Assembly: GCF_943193045.1 (NCBI RefSeq)
Contig: NZ_CALPCN010000007.1
Span: 97,189 to 161,188 of the forward strand
Direction: 5' to 3'
DNA: 64,000 nucleotides
Source: Pumilibacter muris
GTDB lineage: Bacteria > Bacillota > Clostridia > Christensenellales > Pumilibacteraceae
Shown: positions 45,641 to 54,384 of the stretch, one piece after another
Layout of the letters: every line of letters starts with the position of its first letter
Numbering within the stretch: position 1 is the first letter of the stretch
The notes under the pieces: generated by a model
The model's database searches: none
The model's input: the letters and a program-made list of their open reading frames with translations, nothing else
What the model was told of the DNA's origin: nothing
Position numbers and translations under genes: made by a program

Positions 45641-45820
45641 ATTTATATCCTTTAACGTTTTGTATATGTTTATATTGTAAAGATTGCCGCTCCGCTCGCG
45701 TTACCATATAACACAGTGCCGTTGCAAGGAGCCGACAGACTACGCGGCAATCACCCGTTGCTTTATTTCGCTTTATGTTTAATAATGCCGCGCTCGTTTC
45801 ACTCTCTCGCAGTAACGAAA
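45641..45820 (-). promoter_or_regulatory. Structured leader of hom with mutually exclusive stems
   Basis: On the minus strand a central segment (45752-45743, GATTGCCGCG) can pair in two ways. It can pair with CGCGGCA upstream (45792-45786, 7 bp), or with GCGGCAATC downstream (45690-45682, 9 bp). A first hairpin (TCGTT...AACGA) sits at the 5' end. The central segment GGGTGATTGCCGCG resembles the T-box core AGGGTGGNACCGCG but does not match it fully. A TCCTT in the second loop is complementary to the hom ribosome site. It looks like a switchable leader; the ligand is unknown. Confidence 0.45.
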
Positions 45821-46594
45821 TCACTTTTGCGTATTCAGCTTATATATAATGTTCAGTCCTCTTAAAGTAAGCGTTCTGTCGAACACGTCTATCGCGTCGC
45901 CGTCGGCTCTTATTAGCTCGCTGAGCCCGCCCGTTGCAACCACTTTCGCATCTTTATAGCCCGTTTCTTCTTTTATTTTCTTTATAATATGTTCCACCAT
46001 GCCGCGAAACCCGTTTATTATTCCCGACTGCATGTTCGTGATTGTGGTTTTGCACACAATGCTCGGGGGCGAAACAAGTTCTATTTTGGGTAATTTCGCG
46101 GTGTTGCCCGAAAGCGCGTCGGCGCTCGTTTTAAGTCCGAACGATATTAGCCCGCCCAAAAATTCGCCTTTTTCGCTAATCACGTTAAAAGTGGTCGCGG
46201 TGCCGCAGTCTATAACAATTACGGGTCCGCCGTAGGTATGATAAGCCGCCACCGAATTAACTATTCTGTCGCTTCCGAGCTCTTTCGGGTCGCCGTAACG
46301 AATGTTTAATCCCGTTTTTATACCTGCGCCCACAAGCATTGGCTTAACCTTAAAATAATAGCGCACCATGTGTTCGAACGTGTAATTAAGGTTGGGATTC
46401 ACGCTGCTCATAATAACCGCCGTTATGTCGGCAAGCGCGATTCCGCCCGCAGTAAGCAAATCTTTAACGTTCAAACCGTATTCGTCGCTTGTTTTGCCCG
46501 TAACGGTGGCAAGACGCAACGACATAACGATTTCGTCGTTGTCGAAAACCGCCATTTTAATGTTTGTATTTCCTATGTCTATTACAAGAAGCAA
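45821..46594 (-). CDS. coaX: Type III pantothenate kinase
   Basis: This 257-residue CoaX phosphorylates pantothenate, the first step of CoA synthesis. It has the ASKHA phosphate motif D-I-G-N-T-N-I-K at residues 5-12, a G-S-D-R-I-V-N-S-V-A-A block near 103, V-I-D-C-G-T-A-T-T-F near 125, and a late T-G-G-L-S-E-L-I block near 220. The length is standard. Translation starts at TTG 46594, with AAGGAG 7 bases upstream. The ECF S-component gene lies 21 bases upstream in the same operon, which supports a vitamin-uptake and activation pair. Confidence 0.96.
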   Translation of the reverse strand: MLLVIDIGNTNIKMAVFDNDEIVMSLRLATVTGKTSDEYGLNVKDLLTAGGIALADITAVIMSSVNPNLNYTFEHMVRYYFKVKPMLVGAGIKTGLNIRYGDPKELGSDRIVNSVAAYHTYGGPVIVIDCGTATTFNVISEKGEFLGGLISFGLKTSADALSGNTAKLPKIELVSPPSIVCKTTITNMQSGIINGFRGMVEHIIKKIKEETGYKDAKVVATGGLSELIRADGDAIDVFDRTLTLRGLNIIYKLNTQK

Positions 46595-46615
46595 ATTTTT
46601 TCTCCTTAACTCGAT

Positions 46616-47299
46616 TTAAATTCGCCGAGCGTTTTCGCTCGCGGCACAATTTGTTTCGTTACTTTCGCAAATATCCGACTTTTCTCCGTCGGAAACCGCG
46701 CAATTTTCGGCGTTCGTCGCCGCCTTTTCGAGTTTTCGTTTGGGCTCGTAACCATCAAGCCGCAACGCTTTTCCCACCGCGAAAGCGAGCGACGGCACCA
46801 CGCTCACCGCAACGGCAAGTTCGATTGCCCCCGAAATCAAAGTTTCGGTTAAAAGAATAGCGCGAGTCATTTCGTATGTTCCGAAAAGCATACCGCCGCG
46901 CCACATAAGGCAAGGCACAACTGTGACGGTATTTAAAATCGAACCTACCGCGCAAGCCGCCACAACGGGAAGCGCTCGCATAAACTTGCTTTCGCCTTTG
47001 CATACGCGCCTAAGCCCGACATACGTCGCGTGGCACCCCAGCCCCGCCACAATTCGCGGAATAATGGGAATCCACGGGTTTGCTATGAAAGCCGCCGCCA
47101 CGAAAGAAGCGGGACTCATAAACGCATACAGCAGGCTGAGCACGCCGAAGCACAGCGATTCGAAAAAAGTCATTCTCCAACCGCGCGTTACACAGGTGAA
47201 CAGTAACGGTATAAGGAACACATACGGCAACAATCCGAGCACCGCCGTAAGAGCAAGCGTTACCGCCCCAACAGTAATCAGTTTTACGTTCGATTTCAT
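46616..47299 (-). CDS. ECF transporter S component, possibly for pantothenate
   Basis: This 227-residue protein has about six hydrophobic segments and the general look of ECF S components. The first helix carries A-L-T-A-V-L-G, an I-P-I-I-P-R-I region follows, and a long loop precedes the last helices. It has a hydrophilic 40-residue tail. It is directly upstream of coaX and shares its transcript, so pantothenate is the most likely substrate (PanT-like). The substrate call rests on context. Genes for the ECF energising module are not in the window. GGAGAG is 5 bases before the ATG. Confidence 0.75.
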   Translation of the reverse strand: MKSNVKLITVGAVTLALTAVLGLLPYVFLIPLLFTCVTRGWRMTFFESLCFGVLSLLYAFMSPASFVAAAFIANPWIPIIPRIVAGLGCHATYVGLRRVCKGESKFMRALPVVAACAVGSILNTVTVVPCLMWRGGMLFGTYEMTRAILLTETLISGAIELAVAVSVVPSLAFAVGKALRLDGYEPKRKLEKAATNAENCAVSDGEKSDICESNETNCAASENARRI

Positions 47300-47423
47300 T
47301 TTTTCTCTCCGCTCGACTTTTTCATATAGAAAATAGCCGGCATAATATAGTATTTAACATTTTGCTACGGTTTACAATCGCAATACCGTGCGTTTTTTTG
47401 CCGCATTAACGGACTTATTTGCG

Positions 47424-48947
47424 CTATCTTTTTTTAGCTTTTTTAACGGTGGCGGCTTTTTTCGTTTTCGAAGCCGTTTGCTTTCCCGTTCCCTTGCCCG
47501 CCGCGAGCTTTGGTTGCGCGGCTTCGAGCAACGGTTTGGCAAAATCGTTCTCGCCGGGCTGCAACTTTTGCTGTTCTATACCGTATACGGCAAACAAAAG
47601 CTCGTTAGTCGGCACGATGCCGTCGGCATCGAGGCGGTCTTTTCGCAACCTATACAATTCGCTCAACGCTCTGAAACGTTCGGAATCGGTGGCCTCGTGA
47701 ATCAATCTGTGGCAATGAGGGCAAAGCGCCGCATAGTTTGAAGCGCGCTCTATGCTAACGTCGAATTCGCCCGCATAATCGCGCGGAATTATTTGGTGCA
47801 CTTCAAGATACGGCATTCCCGTGTCTTTATCCGTAAAATATCTGCAACGGTTAACTCCGTCGAGCTCGCATTTATACCCCGTTGCTTCTTTCGCCGCAAC
47901 CGAAAACATGGAGTTTATTTTTCCCAAAAGTTCGAGCGTTTCGGTTGTGGTGTAGTCGAGCGGTTCAATCAAAGCTTTTTCAAGGTCGTCCTCTTCGAAT
48001 TTTTCTTTCGCCGCAGCTATTATTTTATCGTCGAGCTTAAATTCGCGCGTATCCGAAAAAAGATTTAAGTACGTCATGCGGAACACGTCTTCGTACATCA
48101 TTATAAAATTCATAACGCGTTTCGCGTTGATTCTGTAAAAACGAGTGTAAGCCTCTTCGAACGTATCGAGCATATCTTCGAGGCTTATGGGATTGCTTCC
48201 GTCTATGTAGTGCGCGAAAAACAAAATTTTCGCGTCGTCAAGCACAGTTTCGCAATCTATTAAAGCGCCGGGCGCAAACTTCGAAGTTACTATGCAGTTA
48301 TAACGCCCTTTGGAATAATTGTCCACAATATATTCGTGCAACGCGTTTTTTTCGAATTCGTTGCTGTCGCGGTACGCACGCAAAAATTCGGGAAAGTCGC
48401 GGAACGTTATCATTATAATATATTCCGTTCTGAGGAATTCCTCCATAGACACGTCGTGCACGTTAAAAAGATATATAAGCGCGTTATAAATTTGCCCAAC
48501 CGTGTAACCCGCTTTTTCCCACGCGTCGAACACTTCGCGCGTTCTCGAAAATATGTAGTTGGTTTTAAGCGAAAAATACGAGTCCGCCACAAAAAGAAAG
48601 TCTATAAACCACCGGTCGTCGGGGCTGAGCCTTTCGCCGAGAAATTTTTCGAATACTTCGCCTTTAACGGTGAGCACAGGTTTTCCGCCTCGCGGAACAA
48701 AAAGCTTGGTGCGAATCATGTTGTTCACAAAACTTTTCGCTTTTTCGGGGCTTTCTTCCATATATGCCTGACGTTCTTCTTCCGTCATTTCGCCTATTTT
48801 TTTAAACGTGCGGAACCCCTCTTCCACGCTGTGAAGGGTTCTGAAATTTGTGGTAAAATCGAAAAGATACATATCTTTTGCCGCAAAAGACGCGTTCTGC
48901 GGATTTATTTCGCCGCTTTTTTCAAGATACAAGTCGAGTAAAGACAT
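47424..48947 (-). CDS. HNH endonuclease-domain protein with long N-terminal region
   Basis: This 507-residue protein is helical over residues 1-345. An HNH domain follows at about 355-430: Y-K-C-E-L-D, a C six residues on, E-V-H384-Q-I-I-P-R, N-Y-A-A-L-C-P-H-C-H-R-L-I-H. The paired cysteines should bind zinc and His384 lies in the active-site beta-beta-alpha metal fold. A basic Lys/Ala/Thr tail may bind DNA. The layout resembles solitary McrA-like or restriction-type HNH nucleases, but no methylase or specificity gene is nearby. It follows a lipoprotein gene with 9 bases between, AGGAGG overlapping that stop codon. Confidence 0.8.
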   Translation of the reverse strand: MSLLDLYLEKSGEINPQNASFAAKDMYLFDFTTNFRTLHSVEEGFRTFKKIGEMTEEERQAYMEESPEKAKSFVNNMIRTKLFVPRGGKPVLTVKGEVFEKFLGERLSPDDRWFIDFLFVADSYFSLKTNYIFSRTREVFDAWEKAGYTVGQIYNALIYLFNVHDVSMEEFLRTEYIIMITFRDFPEFLRAYRDSNEFEKNALHEYIVDNYSKGRYNCIVTSKFAPGALIDCETVLDDAKILFFAHYIDGSNPISLEDMLDTFEEAYTRFYRINAKRVMNFIMMYEDVFRMTYLNLFSDTREFKLDDKIIAAAKEKFEEDDLEKALIEPLDYTTTETLELLGKINSMFSVAAKEATGYKCELDGVNRCRYFTDKDTGMPYLEVHQIIPRDYAGEFDVSIERASNYAALCPHCHRLIHEATDSERFRALSELYRLRKDRLDADGIVPTNELLFAVYGIEQQKLQPGENDFAKPLLEAAQPKLAAGKGTGKQTASKTKKAATVKKAKKR

Positions 48948-48956
48948 TTTTTCCTC

Positions 48957-49868
48957 CTATTTGCCGAATTCCGCAAAAGAATACCGCGTAATTGCGGTTA
49001 CGGTTACTCTTTGGGTAAGCCCCTCGAACGGAACGGGCGCGGGCAACGCCGTAAACGTTACCGACTCCGTTGAAACTCCACGCTCGGTTGTGGATATATC
49101 AACCGACACGCTTTCGAAAAAGAGCGGGTCGAGAAAGCTTTCGTACAGCTTGTCGTCGGGCGAATTTTCCGACGCGGCAAACCATGATTTAAACGAGTAT
49201 TTTTCCGCGAACAAGTCGAAAAACTCCGAATACTTTTCAGACGACACCTCGCAAGTTATTCCGTAAACGTCAGGATTTTCGCTCAATCCGCCCGTAAACG
49301 TAGAAAAAAGTTCGGCGGGATACGGAAATATATTTTGAAGCGCTACGTCAAACGAACGGGAATCGGCGCAATATTCGTCAAACGAGTTCCACACCGCAAC
49401 GGGCGGCAAATCGTCGGGAATTTGAAAATCCGGAAATTTCACGCTCGAAACGTAAAGAGAATTTTGCACGAACGCTTTGAGTTCGCTAACATAAACGGGC
49501 GCGACGTTTCTATCGGAGAACACCGCTCTGTTTTCCAAAACGCGCGAACGGATATTTTCGCGTTCGCTCGCGTCGAAGTAATACTCCCTGCTTTCAAGCG
49601 TGGGATACGCGGGTTTTCCCGCGCCGTCTAAAACCGAGTTCAATTCGGGCACGAAAACAGAAACGGTTTGCGTCATGTTAAATTCCGCAATATTATCGAA
49701 ATCGAAAGCTTTGCCGTTTGCAACTGAATAGGCGCGCGCGTATTCCTCTTGCGCCGACTGCGGAAAAACGAAAGACGGCGGCGAATCGGTTTTATTTTTA
49801 TCCGCGCAGCCGCATATTACGGCAAAAGCCGCGCACAGCGCCGCAAAAACGGCAAAAACTCTTTTCAT
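48957..49868 (-). CDS. Lipoprotein of unknown function
   Basis: This 303-residue protein has a lipoprotein signal peptide ending C-G-C (Cys21 likely lipidated) and a short polar linker. The mature part is a mixed alpha/beta sequence with many aromatic residues. I recognise no domain. The last 60 residues look like a beta-rich module. GGGAGG precedes the ATG and a promoter lies 30-60 bases upstream. It is co-transcribed with the HNH protein, which is an odd pairing of a surface protein with a nuclease. Confidence 0.8.
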   Translation of the reverse strand: MKRVFAVFAALCAAFAVICGCADKNKTDSPPSFVFPQSAQEEYARAYSVANGKAFDFDNIAEFNMTQTVSVFVPELNSVLDGAGKPAYPTLESREYYFDASERENIRSRVLENRAVFSDRNVAPVYVSELKAFVQNSLYVSSVKFPDFQIPDDLPPVAVWNSFDEYCADSRSFDVALQNIFPYPAELFSTFTGGLSENPDVYGITCEVSSEKYSEFFDLFAEKYSFKSWFAASENSPDDKLYESFLDPLFFESVSVDISTTERGVSTESVTFTALPAPVPFEGLTQRVTVTAITRYSFAEFGK

Positions 49869-49898
49869 GCTACCTCCCGACTACAAACGTTATGTATC

Positions 49899-49928
49899 AG
49901 TATAGCACGCAAACCGCGTTTTTTGCAA
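49899..49928 (-). promoter_or_regulatory. Promoter of the lipoprotein-HNH operon
   Basis: TTGCAA (49928-49923) and TATACT (49904-49899) are 18 bp apart on the minus strand. Confidence 0.55.
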
Positions 49929-49958
49929 GCGTTTGCCGCGAATTTCGCCCGAAATTAC

Positions 49959-49992
49959 GAAAACGGAACCCGATTGAACGAATTCCGTTTCG
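49959..49992 (-). terminator. Terminator after the cysteine-rich gene
   Basis: A 9-bp stem GAAACGGAA/TTCCGTTTC, read on the minus strand, with a short T-rich tail lies about 90 bases after the stop at 50080. It is weak. Confidence 0.45.
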
Positions 49993-50079
49993 GTGGCGGC
50001 TGCCACATAAGTTTCGGCGGAGTTACCGCCAGTATATAATTCGCGCCGTATGGCGCGGTTCCGTCGTTTTTCCTACCGC

Positions 50080-50256
50080 TTATTTGCAGCAGACGTCTCT
50101 TCCGCCGCAGCAGCAAGAGAGCAATAAGTACCACAACAGCATATCGGAGCAATCGCAGCCTTTTTTCTCGTAGCATCCGCAGCCGTTATCCCGTCCGCCG
50201 CAGCAGCAAAGCAGAAGGATGATTAGGAACATATCGTTCCCGCAGTTGTTGAACAT
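50080..50256 (-). CDS. 58-residue cysteine-rich small protein with internal duplication
   Basis: AAGGAGG lies 7 bases before an ATG that opens a 58-codon frame ending in TAA. The protein has 15 cysteines. Two halves repeat the unit M-F/L-L-I/W-x-L-L-L-x-C-C-C-G-G-R-D (residues 9-23 and 39-54), each a short hydrophobic stretch followed by a C-C-C-G-G-R-D block. The linker is C-G-C-Y-E-K-K-G-C-D-C. I do not recognise a family. The hydrophobic/CCCGG alternation suggests a membrane-associated, possibly metal-binding or disulfide-linked peptide. It has a structured leader. The coding frame, ribosome site and internal repeat make it real. Confidence 0.75.
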   Translation of the reverse strand: MFNNCGNDMFLIILLLCCCGGRDNGCGCYEKKGCDCSDMLLWYLLLSCCCGGRDVCCK

Positions 50257-50600
50257 TGCCGTTCCTCCTTAAATCGATTTGGTTTTAATTCGAGCGACGC
50301 AGGTTGCCGCAACGCCTTTGCCGCCACCGGTATGCGGCGCAAACGGTGCGGCAAGCCTTCCGTCACTTTTTGTCTTGCGTATTTCTCTTCGTTCGTGGGG
50401 CACGTCGAGACTTTTTTTCGTTTGTTTGAGAGGCACCTCTAATTTATAATATGATATATAACGGGCTGTGTGATAAAAAAGTTGGGTTATAATTAAACGA
50501 AAGCGAAAATCCGTTCGAATATAAAATGCCCCGCTTAAATTGACAAACGCTTTTTATTATGGTAAAATTTAATTTAGCAAAAAGGAGGAACGATTTCGTT
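50257..50600. other. Divergent intergenic region with structured leader and kinase promoter
   Basis: The minus-strand leader of the small protein contains a bulged GC-rich hairpin (about 50316-50355). A second possible plus-strand promoter (TTGTTT 50421-50426, TATAAT 50444-50449) encloses a 12-bp palindrome (AGAGG-CA-CCTCT). The kinase promoter is at 50540-50568. No further gene is visible. Confidence 0.5.
50540..50568 (+). promoter_or_regulatory. Promoter of the hybrid kinase gene
   Basis: TTGACA (50540-50545) and TAAAAT (50563-50568) are 17 bp apart. The earlier in-frame ATG at 50559 lies inside this promoter, so it is not the start. Confidence 0.75.
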
Positions 50601-52817
50601 ATGAGCAACGGCAAATCGGAAGGCAATTTAATAGAAAGAATGTTGTCTATACTAAGCCTTTACGAGAGCGACGCGTTTCACGACGAAGCCGAATCCCCCG
50701 CCGCCGTTCGCAATTCCGAAATGGCGAAGCAAATACAAGCTTTTATCGACGAAATACCCGGCGGATTCCTAATATACCGCGCGGGAGCCGACGAACAAAT
50801 AATATACGCAAACAAAGCGCTTATAAAAATATTCAAGTGCAATAATTTGGCGGAATTTCGCAAGCTTACGGGCAATTCCTTTAAAGGAATGGTGCACCCC
50901 GACGACCTCGACACGGTTGAAAAAAGCATAGCCGAGCAAATCGCAAGCAGCCGTGACAACCTCGACTATGTTGAATACAGAATAACCGACAAAAACGGCG
51001 TTGTGCGTTGGGTGGAAGACTACGGCCATTTTGTGCACACCGAAACCGCAGGCGACGTTTATTATGTGTTTATAGGCGACGCCACCGAAAAAATCACGCG
51101 CAGAATGTCGGAAACCGCAGCGCTTTTAAACGAAAAACTCGAAAAAGAAAAAAAGCTTAAAAACATAATAAAAGAATACGACAAAGAGCGCAAACTCATA
51201 ACGCAAGAGCATTTGCAGCGTTTGGAAGTTATAGAGGGATTGAGCGTAAACTACGACTCCATTCTTTACGCCGACCTTAATGAAAACATGGTTTTGCCGT
51301 ACCGACTAAGCACACGGCTCGAGCGGCAGTTCGAAAAAAAGTTGCAAGTGCGCGAATTTAACTGGTTTGTTTCCGACTATTTGAATGTTTGGGTTCACCC
51401 CGAAGACCGCGCGCTTGTGGCGAAAATGACTTCGTGCGAATCCATTATAGAAAAGCTTGCCGAAAGCCCCACCTACTATTTGAATTACAGATGCATTCAA
51501 AACAACGAAGTGCAATACATTCAACTTCGCATAGTAAACGTGGGAAGCTCGGAAAACGTTTCGCAGATAGTTATGGGCTATCGAAACATAGACGAAGAAA
51601 TTTTGCAACAAATAAAACAAAAGCAATTTCTCGAAGACGCTTTGAACGCTTCGAAGCTCGCTTATGTGGCAAAAAACACTTTTCTTTCAAATATGTCGCA
51701 CGATATGCGCACTCCTTTGAACGCCATTTTCGGCTATACCTCTCTCGCGCAAAAAAACGCGCAAAATCCCGCGCTTGTTACAGAGTATTTAAATAAAATC
51801 GGCGCGGCAAGCAATCAGATTCTCGAACTGACAAACAAAGTTTTGGAAATTACATATTCGGAATCGCAGGATTTCCATATAAACGAAACGGAATGTAACG
51901 TTTTGCAAATAATCGGCGAAGCGGTTAGTTCGGTTTCGGCGCAAGCAAACCAAAAAAATATATCGGTTAACGTTATAACGCCTCAAATCGAGCACGCCGA
52001 CGTTTTTGCCGATAAAGACAAGTTGCTTCAAATTCTTTCGCACATTGTGAACAACGCGGTTAAATACACGAAAAACGGCGGCTCCGTGAGTCTTTCCGTA
52101 AGCGAGCAACGCAAACCGAACTCGGAATTTTCAACTTACAAGTTTTCGGTGGAAGACACCGGAATAGGCATAAGCAAAAAGTCGCTCAAACGAATTTTCG
52201 AGCCTTTCGAGCGCGAGCACAACACCACTTTATGCGGCGTGTACGGCTCGGGGCTCGGTCTTACTATAGCCAAGCACATAACCGAAATGATGGGCGGAAC
52301 AATTAAGGCACAAAGCACGGTTGGCAAAGGAAGCGTCTTTACCGTTATATTGAGTTTCAGGCTTCGGCAAAAAACGCAGTCGCCACACGCTCGACACGAC
52401 GAACCGAGCGAAGAATTGCGCGGCAAAAAAATACTGCTTGTGGAAGACAACGAAATAAACCTCGAAATCGAAACCGATATTTTGCAAGACATGGGTTTTT
52501 GCGTAGACACAGCCGAAAACGGGCAAATAGCCGTAGATAAAGTTGCGGCGTCTTGCGCGGGCGATTACGACTTGATTTTAATGGACATACAAATGCCGGT
52601 TATGGACGGATTAAAGGCAACAGCAACTATACGCAAACTTCCTAACCCCGCCCACTCGCGCATTCCCATTATAGCGCTGTCGGCGAACGCGTTCGAAAGC
52701 GACAAGCGCACTTCTATGGAAATAGGAATGGACGCGCACCTTACAAAACCGCTTGACGGCGCCGAACTCATCGCGTCGGCGGCGGCAATACTGCGCGGAC
52801 GCAAGGCGGAAGCGTGA
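50601..52817 (+). CDS. PAS-containing hybrid sensor histidine kinase/response regulator
   Basis: This protein of about 738 residues has a PAS/PAC domain at about 35-175 (H-P-D-D-L-D-T-V near 100). A second, divergent PAS-like region lies at about 205-330 with its own H-P-E-D-R motif. HisKA follows with M-S-H367-D-M-R-T-P-L-N. The HATPase carries N-A-V-K-Y-T, D-T-G-I-G-I and G-S-G-L-G-L. A receiver domain (about 608-730) has V-E-D-N-E-I-N and the phospho-acceptor Asp662 in L-M-D-I-Q-M-P. There is no membrane helix, so it senses a cytosolic signal. There is no output domain; phosphate should pass to another protein. No partner is adjacent. Confidence 0.93.
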   Translation: MSNGKSEGNLIERMLSILSLYESDAFHDEAESPAAVRNSEMAKQIQAFIDEIPGGFLIYRAGADEQIIYANKALIKIFKCNNLAEFRKLTGNSFKGMVHPDDLDTVEKSIAEQIASSRDNLDYVEYRITDKNGVVRWVEDYGHFVHTETAGDVYYVFIGDATEKITRRMSETAALLNEKLEKEKKLKNIIKEYDKERKLITQEHLQRLEVIEGLSVNYDSILYADLNENMVLPYRLSTRLERQFEKKLQVREFNWFVSDYLNVWVHPEDRALVAKMTSCESIIEKLAESPTYYLNYRCIQNNEVQYIQLRIVNVGSSENVSQIVMGYRNIDEEILQQIKQKQFLEDALNASKLAYVAKNTFLSNMSHDMRTPLNAIFGYTSLAQKNAQNPALVTEYLNKIGAASNQILELTNKVLEITYSESQDFHINETECNVLQIIGEAVSSVSAQANQKNISVNVITPQIEHADVFADKDKLLQILSHIVNNAVKYTKNGGSVSLSVSEQRKPNSEFSTYKFSVEDTGIGISKKSLKRIFEPFEREHNTTLCGVYGSGLGLTIAKHITEMMGGTIKAQSTVGKGSVFTVILSFRLRQKTQSPHARHDEPSEELRGKKILLVEDNEINLEIETDILQDMGFCVDTAENGQIAVDKVAASCAGDYDLILMDIQMPVMDGLKATATIRKLPNPAHSRIPIIALSANAFESDKRTSMEIGMDAHLTKPLDGAELIASAAAILRGRKAEA

Positions 52818-52843
52818 AAGGCGTTTCAACTTATGCAAACGCT

Positions 52844-52871
52844 TGACGAACAAACTGTTTTTTATTAAAAT
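52844..52871 (+). promoter_or_regulatory. glyQS promoter
   Basis: TTGACG (52844-52849) and TAAAAT (52866-52871) are 16 bp apart, 32 bases before the start codon. Confidence 0.65.
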
Positions 52872-52903
52872 GAAAGATACACAAACAAGGAGCTTACAAC
52901 AAA

Positions 52904-54301
52904 ATGGCTGATAAGAAAAACGCGCTCACTATGGATAAACTTGTGGCGCTGTGCAAAGGACGCGGATTCATTTTCGCGGGCAGTGAAATTTACGGCGGGC
53001 TTGCCAACACTTGGGACTACGGTCCGCTCGGCGTGGAAATGAAAAATAATATAAAGAAAGCTTGGTGGAAAAAATTCGTTACCGAATCCCCCACCAACGT
53101 AGGCGTAGACTGCTCTATTCTTATGAACACTTCGGTGTGGGAAGCCAGCGGACACGTCGGCGGCTTTTCCGACCCTCTTATGGACTGCAAATCGTGCAAA
53201 ACCCGCCACCGCGCCGACAATCTTGTGGAAGATTATATAGAACGCAAAAAAAAGAACGTTAAAATAGCGGGATGGAGCAACGAAGAACTTTCGAAATATA
53301 TTGCCGACAATAAAATTCCCTGCCCCGTTTGCGGAAAATGCGATTTCACTCCCATAAAAAAATTCAACCTTATGTTTAAAACGTTTCAAGGCGTAACCGA
53401 AGACAGCGCCGCTACGGTGTATCTTCGTCCCGAAACGGCGCAAGGCATATTCGTAAACTTTAAAAACGTTCAACGTTCCACTCGCGCGAAAATTCCTTTC
53501 GGCATAGGTCAGGTAGGCAAATCGTTCCGAAACGAAATAACTCCCGGCAACTTTACGTTCCGCACACGCGAATTCGAACAAATGGAACTCGAATTTTTCT
53601 GCGAGCCGGGCACAGACCTCGAATGGTTCGACTACTGGGAAAAGTTCTGCCGAGAATGGCTTTTGGGGCTTGGAATCAAAGAAGAAAATTTGCGGCTCAG
53701 AAAGCACGAAAAAGAAGAACTCAGCCATTACAGCAAAGCAACTACCGACTTCGAATTTAAATTTCCGTTCGGATGGGGCGAGCTTTGGGGAATTGCCGAC
53801 CGCACCGACTACGACCTTAAATGCCACCAAAATAAATCGGGACAAAGCATGGAATACACCGACCCCGTCACTGGCGCGAAATACGTTCCTTACTGCGTTG
53901 AGCCGAGCTTGGGAGTTGAGCGCGCTATGATGGCGCTACTGTGCAACGCCTACGAAGAAGAGGAACTCGAGGGCGGCGACACCCGCACCGTTTTGCACTT
54001 GCACCACTTCCTCGCCCCGTATAAAATCGCCGTTCTCCCCCTTCAAAAAAATCTTTCGGAAAAAGCCGACGCGCTTTACCGCGAGCTTTGCAAAAAATTC
54101 GTTTGCACCTACGACCTTACCGGTTCAATCGGAAAACGTTACCGTAGGCAGGACGAAATCGGAACCCCTTATTGCGTAACGGTAGACTTCGAAACTTTGG
54201 AAAACGACACCGTTACGGTGCGCGAACGCGATTCCATGAAACAAATAAGACTTTCGCTCGGCGAACTCGGCGCCTACTTTGAAAAAGCGCTCGAATATTG
54301 A
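52904..54301 (+). CDS. glyQS: Glycyl-tRNA synthetase, dimeric (class II)
   Basis: This 465-residue enzyme charges tRNA-Gly. It is the eukaryote-like single-chain form found in many Gram-positives. Class II motifs are visible: motif 2 R-N-E-I-T-P near residue 210, and motif 3 near 342 (P-S-L-G-V-E-R). A four-cysteine zinc-like set (C-K-S-C and C-P-V-C-G-K-C) is in the insertion at about 85-150. A C-terminal anticodon-binding domain (about 365-460) contains the [19 protein letters not shown] block. Length and motifs are normal. AAGGAG precedes the ATG. Confidence 0.98.
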   Translation: MADKKNALTMDKLVALCKGRGFIFAGSEIYGGLANTWDYGPLGVEMKNNIKKAWWKKFVTESPTNVGVDCSILMNTSVWEASGHVGGFSDPLMDCKSCKTRHRADNLVEDYIERKKKNVKIAGWSNEELSKYIADNKIPCPVCGKCDFTPIKKFNLMFKTFQGVTEDSAATVYLRPETAQGIFVNFKNVQRSTRAKIPFGIGQVGKSFRNEITPGNFTFRTREFEQMELEFFCEPGTDLEWFDYWEKFCREWLLGLGIKEENLRLRKHEKEELSHYSKATTDFEFKFPFGWGELWGIADRTDYDLKCHQNKSGQSMEYTDPVTGAKYVPYCVEPSLGVERAMMALLCNAYEEEELEGGDTRTVLHLHHFLAPYKIAVLPLQKNLSEKADALYRELCKKFVCTYDLTGSIGKRYRRQDEIGTPYCVTVDFETLENDTVTVRERDSMKQIRLSLGELGAYFEKALEY

Positions 54302-54337
54302 GTTTATTGAGCCGAAAAGCCTTAAAACGCGATTTGA

Positions 54338-54372
54338 TAAAAAAACTCCGTTTTAACAGCGGAGTTTTTTAA
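54338..54372 (+). terminator. Terminator of glyQS
   Basis: A hairpin AAAACTCCG/CGGAGTTTT with an 8-base loop and T6 lies just before the next gene's ribosome site, so it also separates the two transcripts. Confidence 0.85.
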
Positions 54373-54384
54373 GGAGACACTATT

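Noticed and set aside
45730..45760. Calling the hom leader a T-box outright
   Set aside because: The core sequence departs from AGGGTGGNACCGCG in the middle, and no clear stem I with AG-bulge and specifier loop could be traced. Kept only as an unnamed structured leader.
47384..47395. Hairpin ACGGT...ACCGT followed by T7 near 47370-47400 as the HNH gene terminator
   Set aside because: The T-run is on the plus side, while the HNH gene and its neighbours are on the minus strand.
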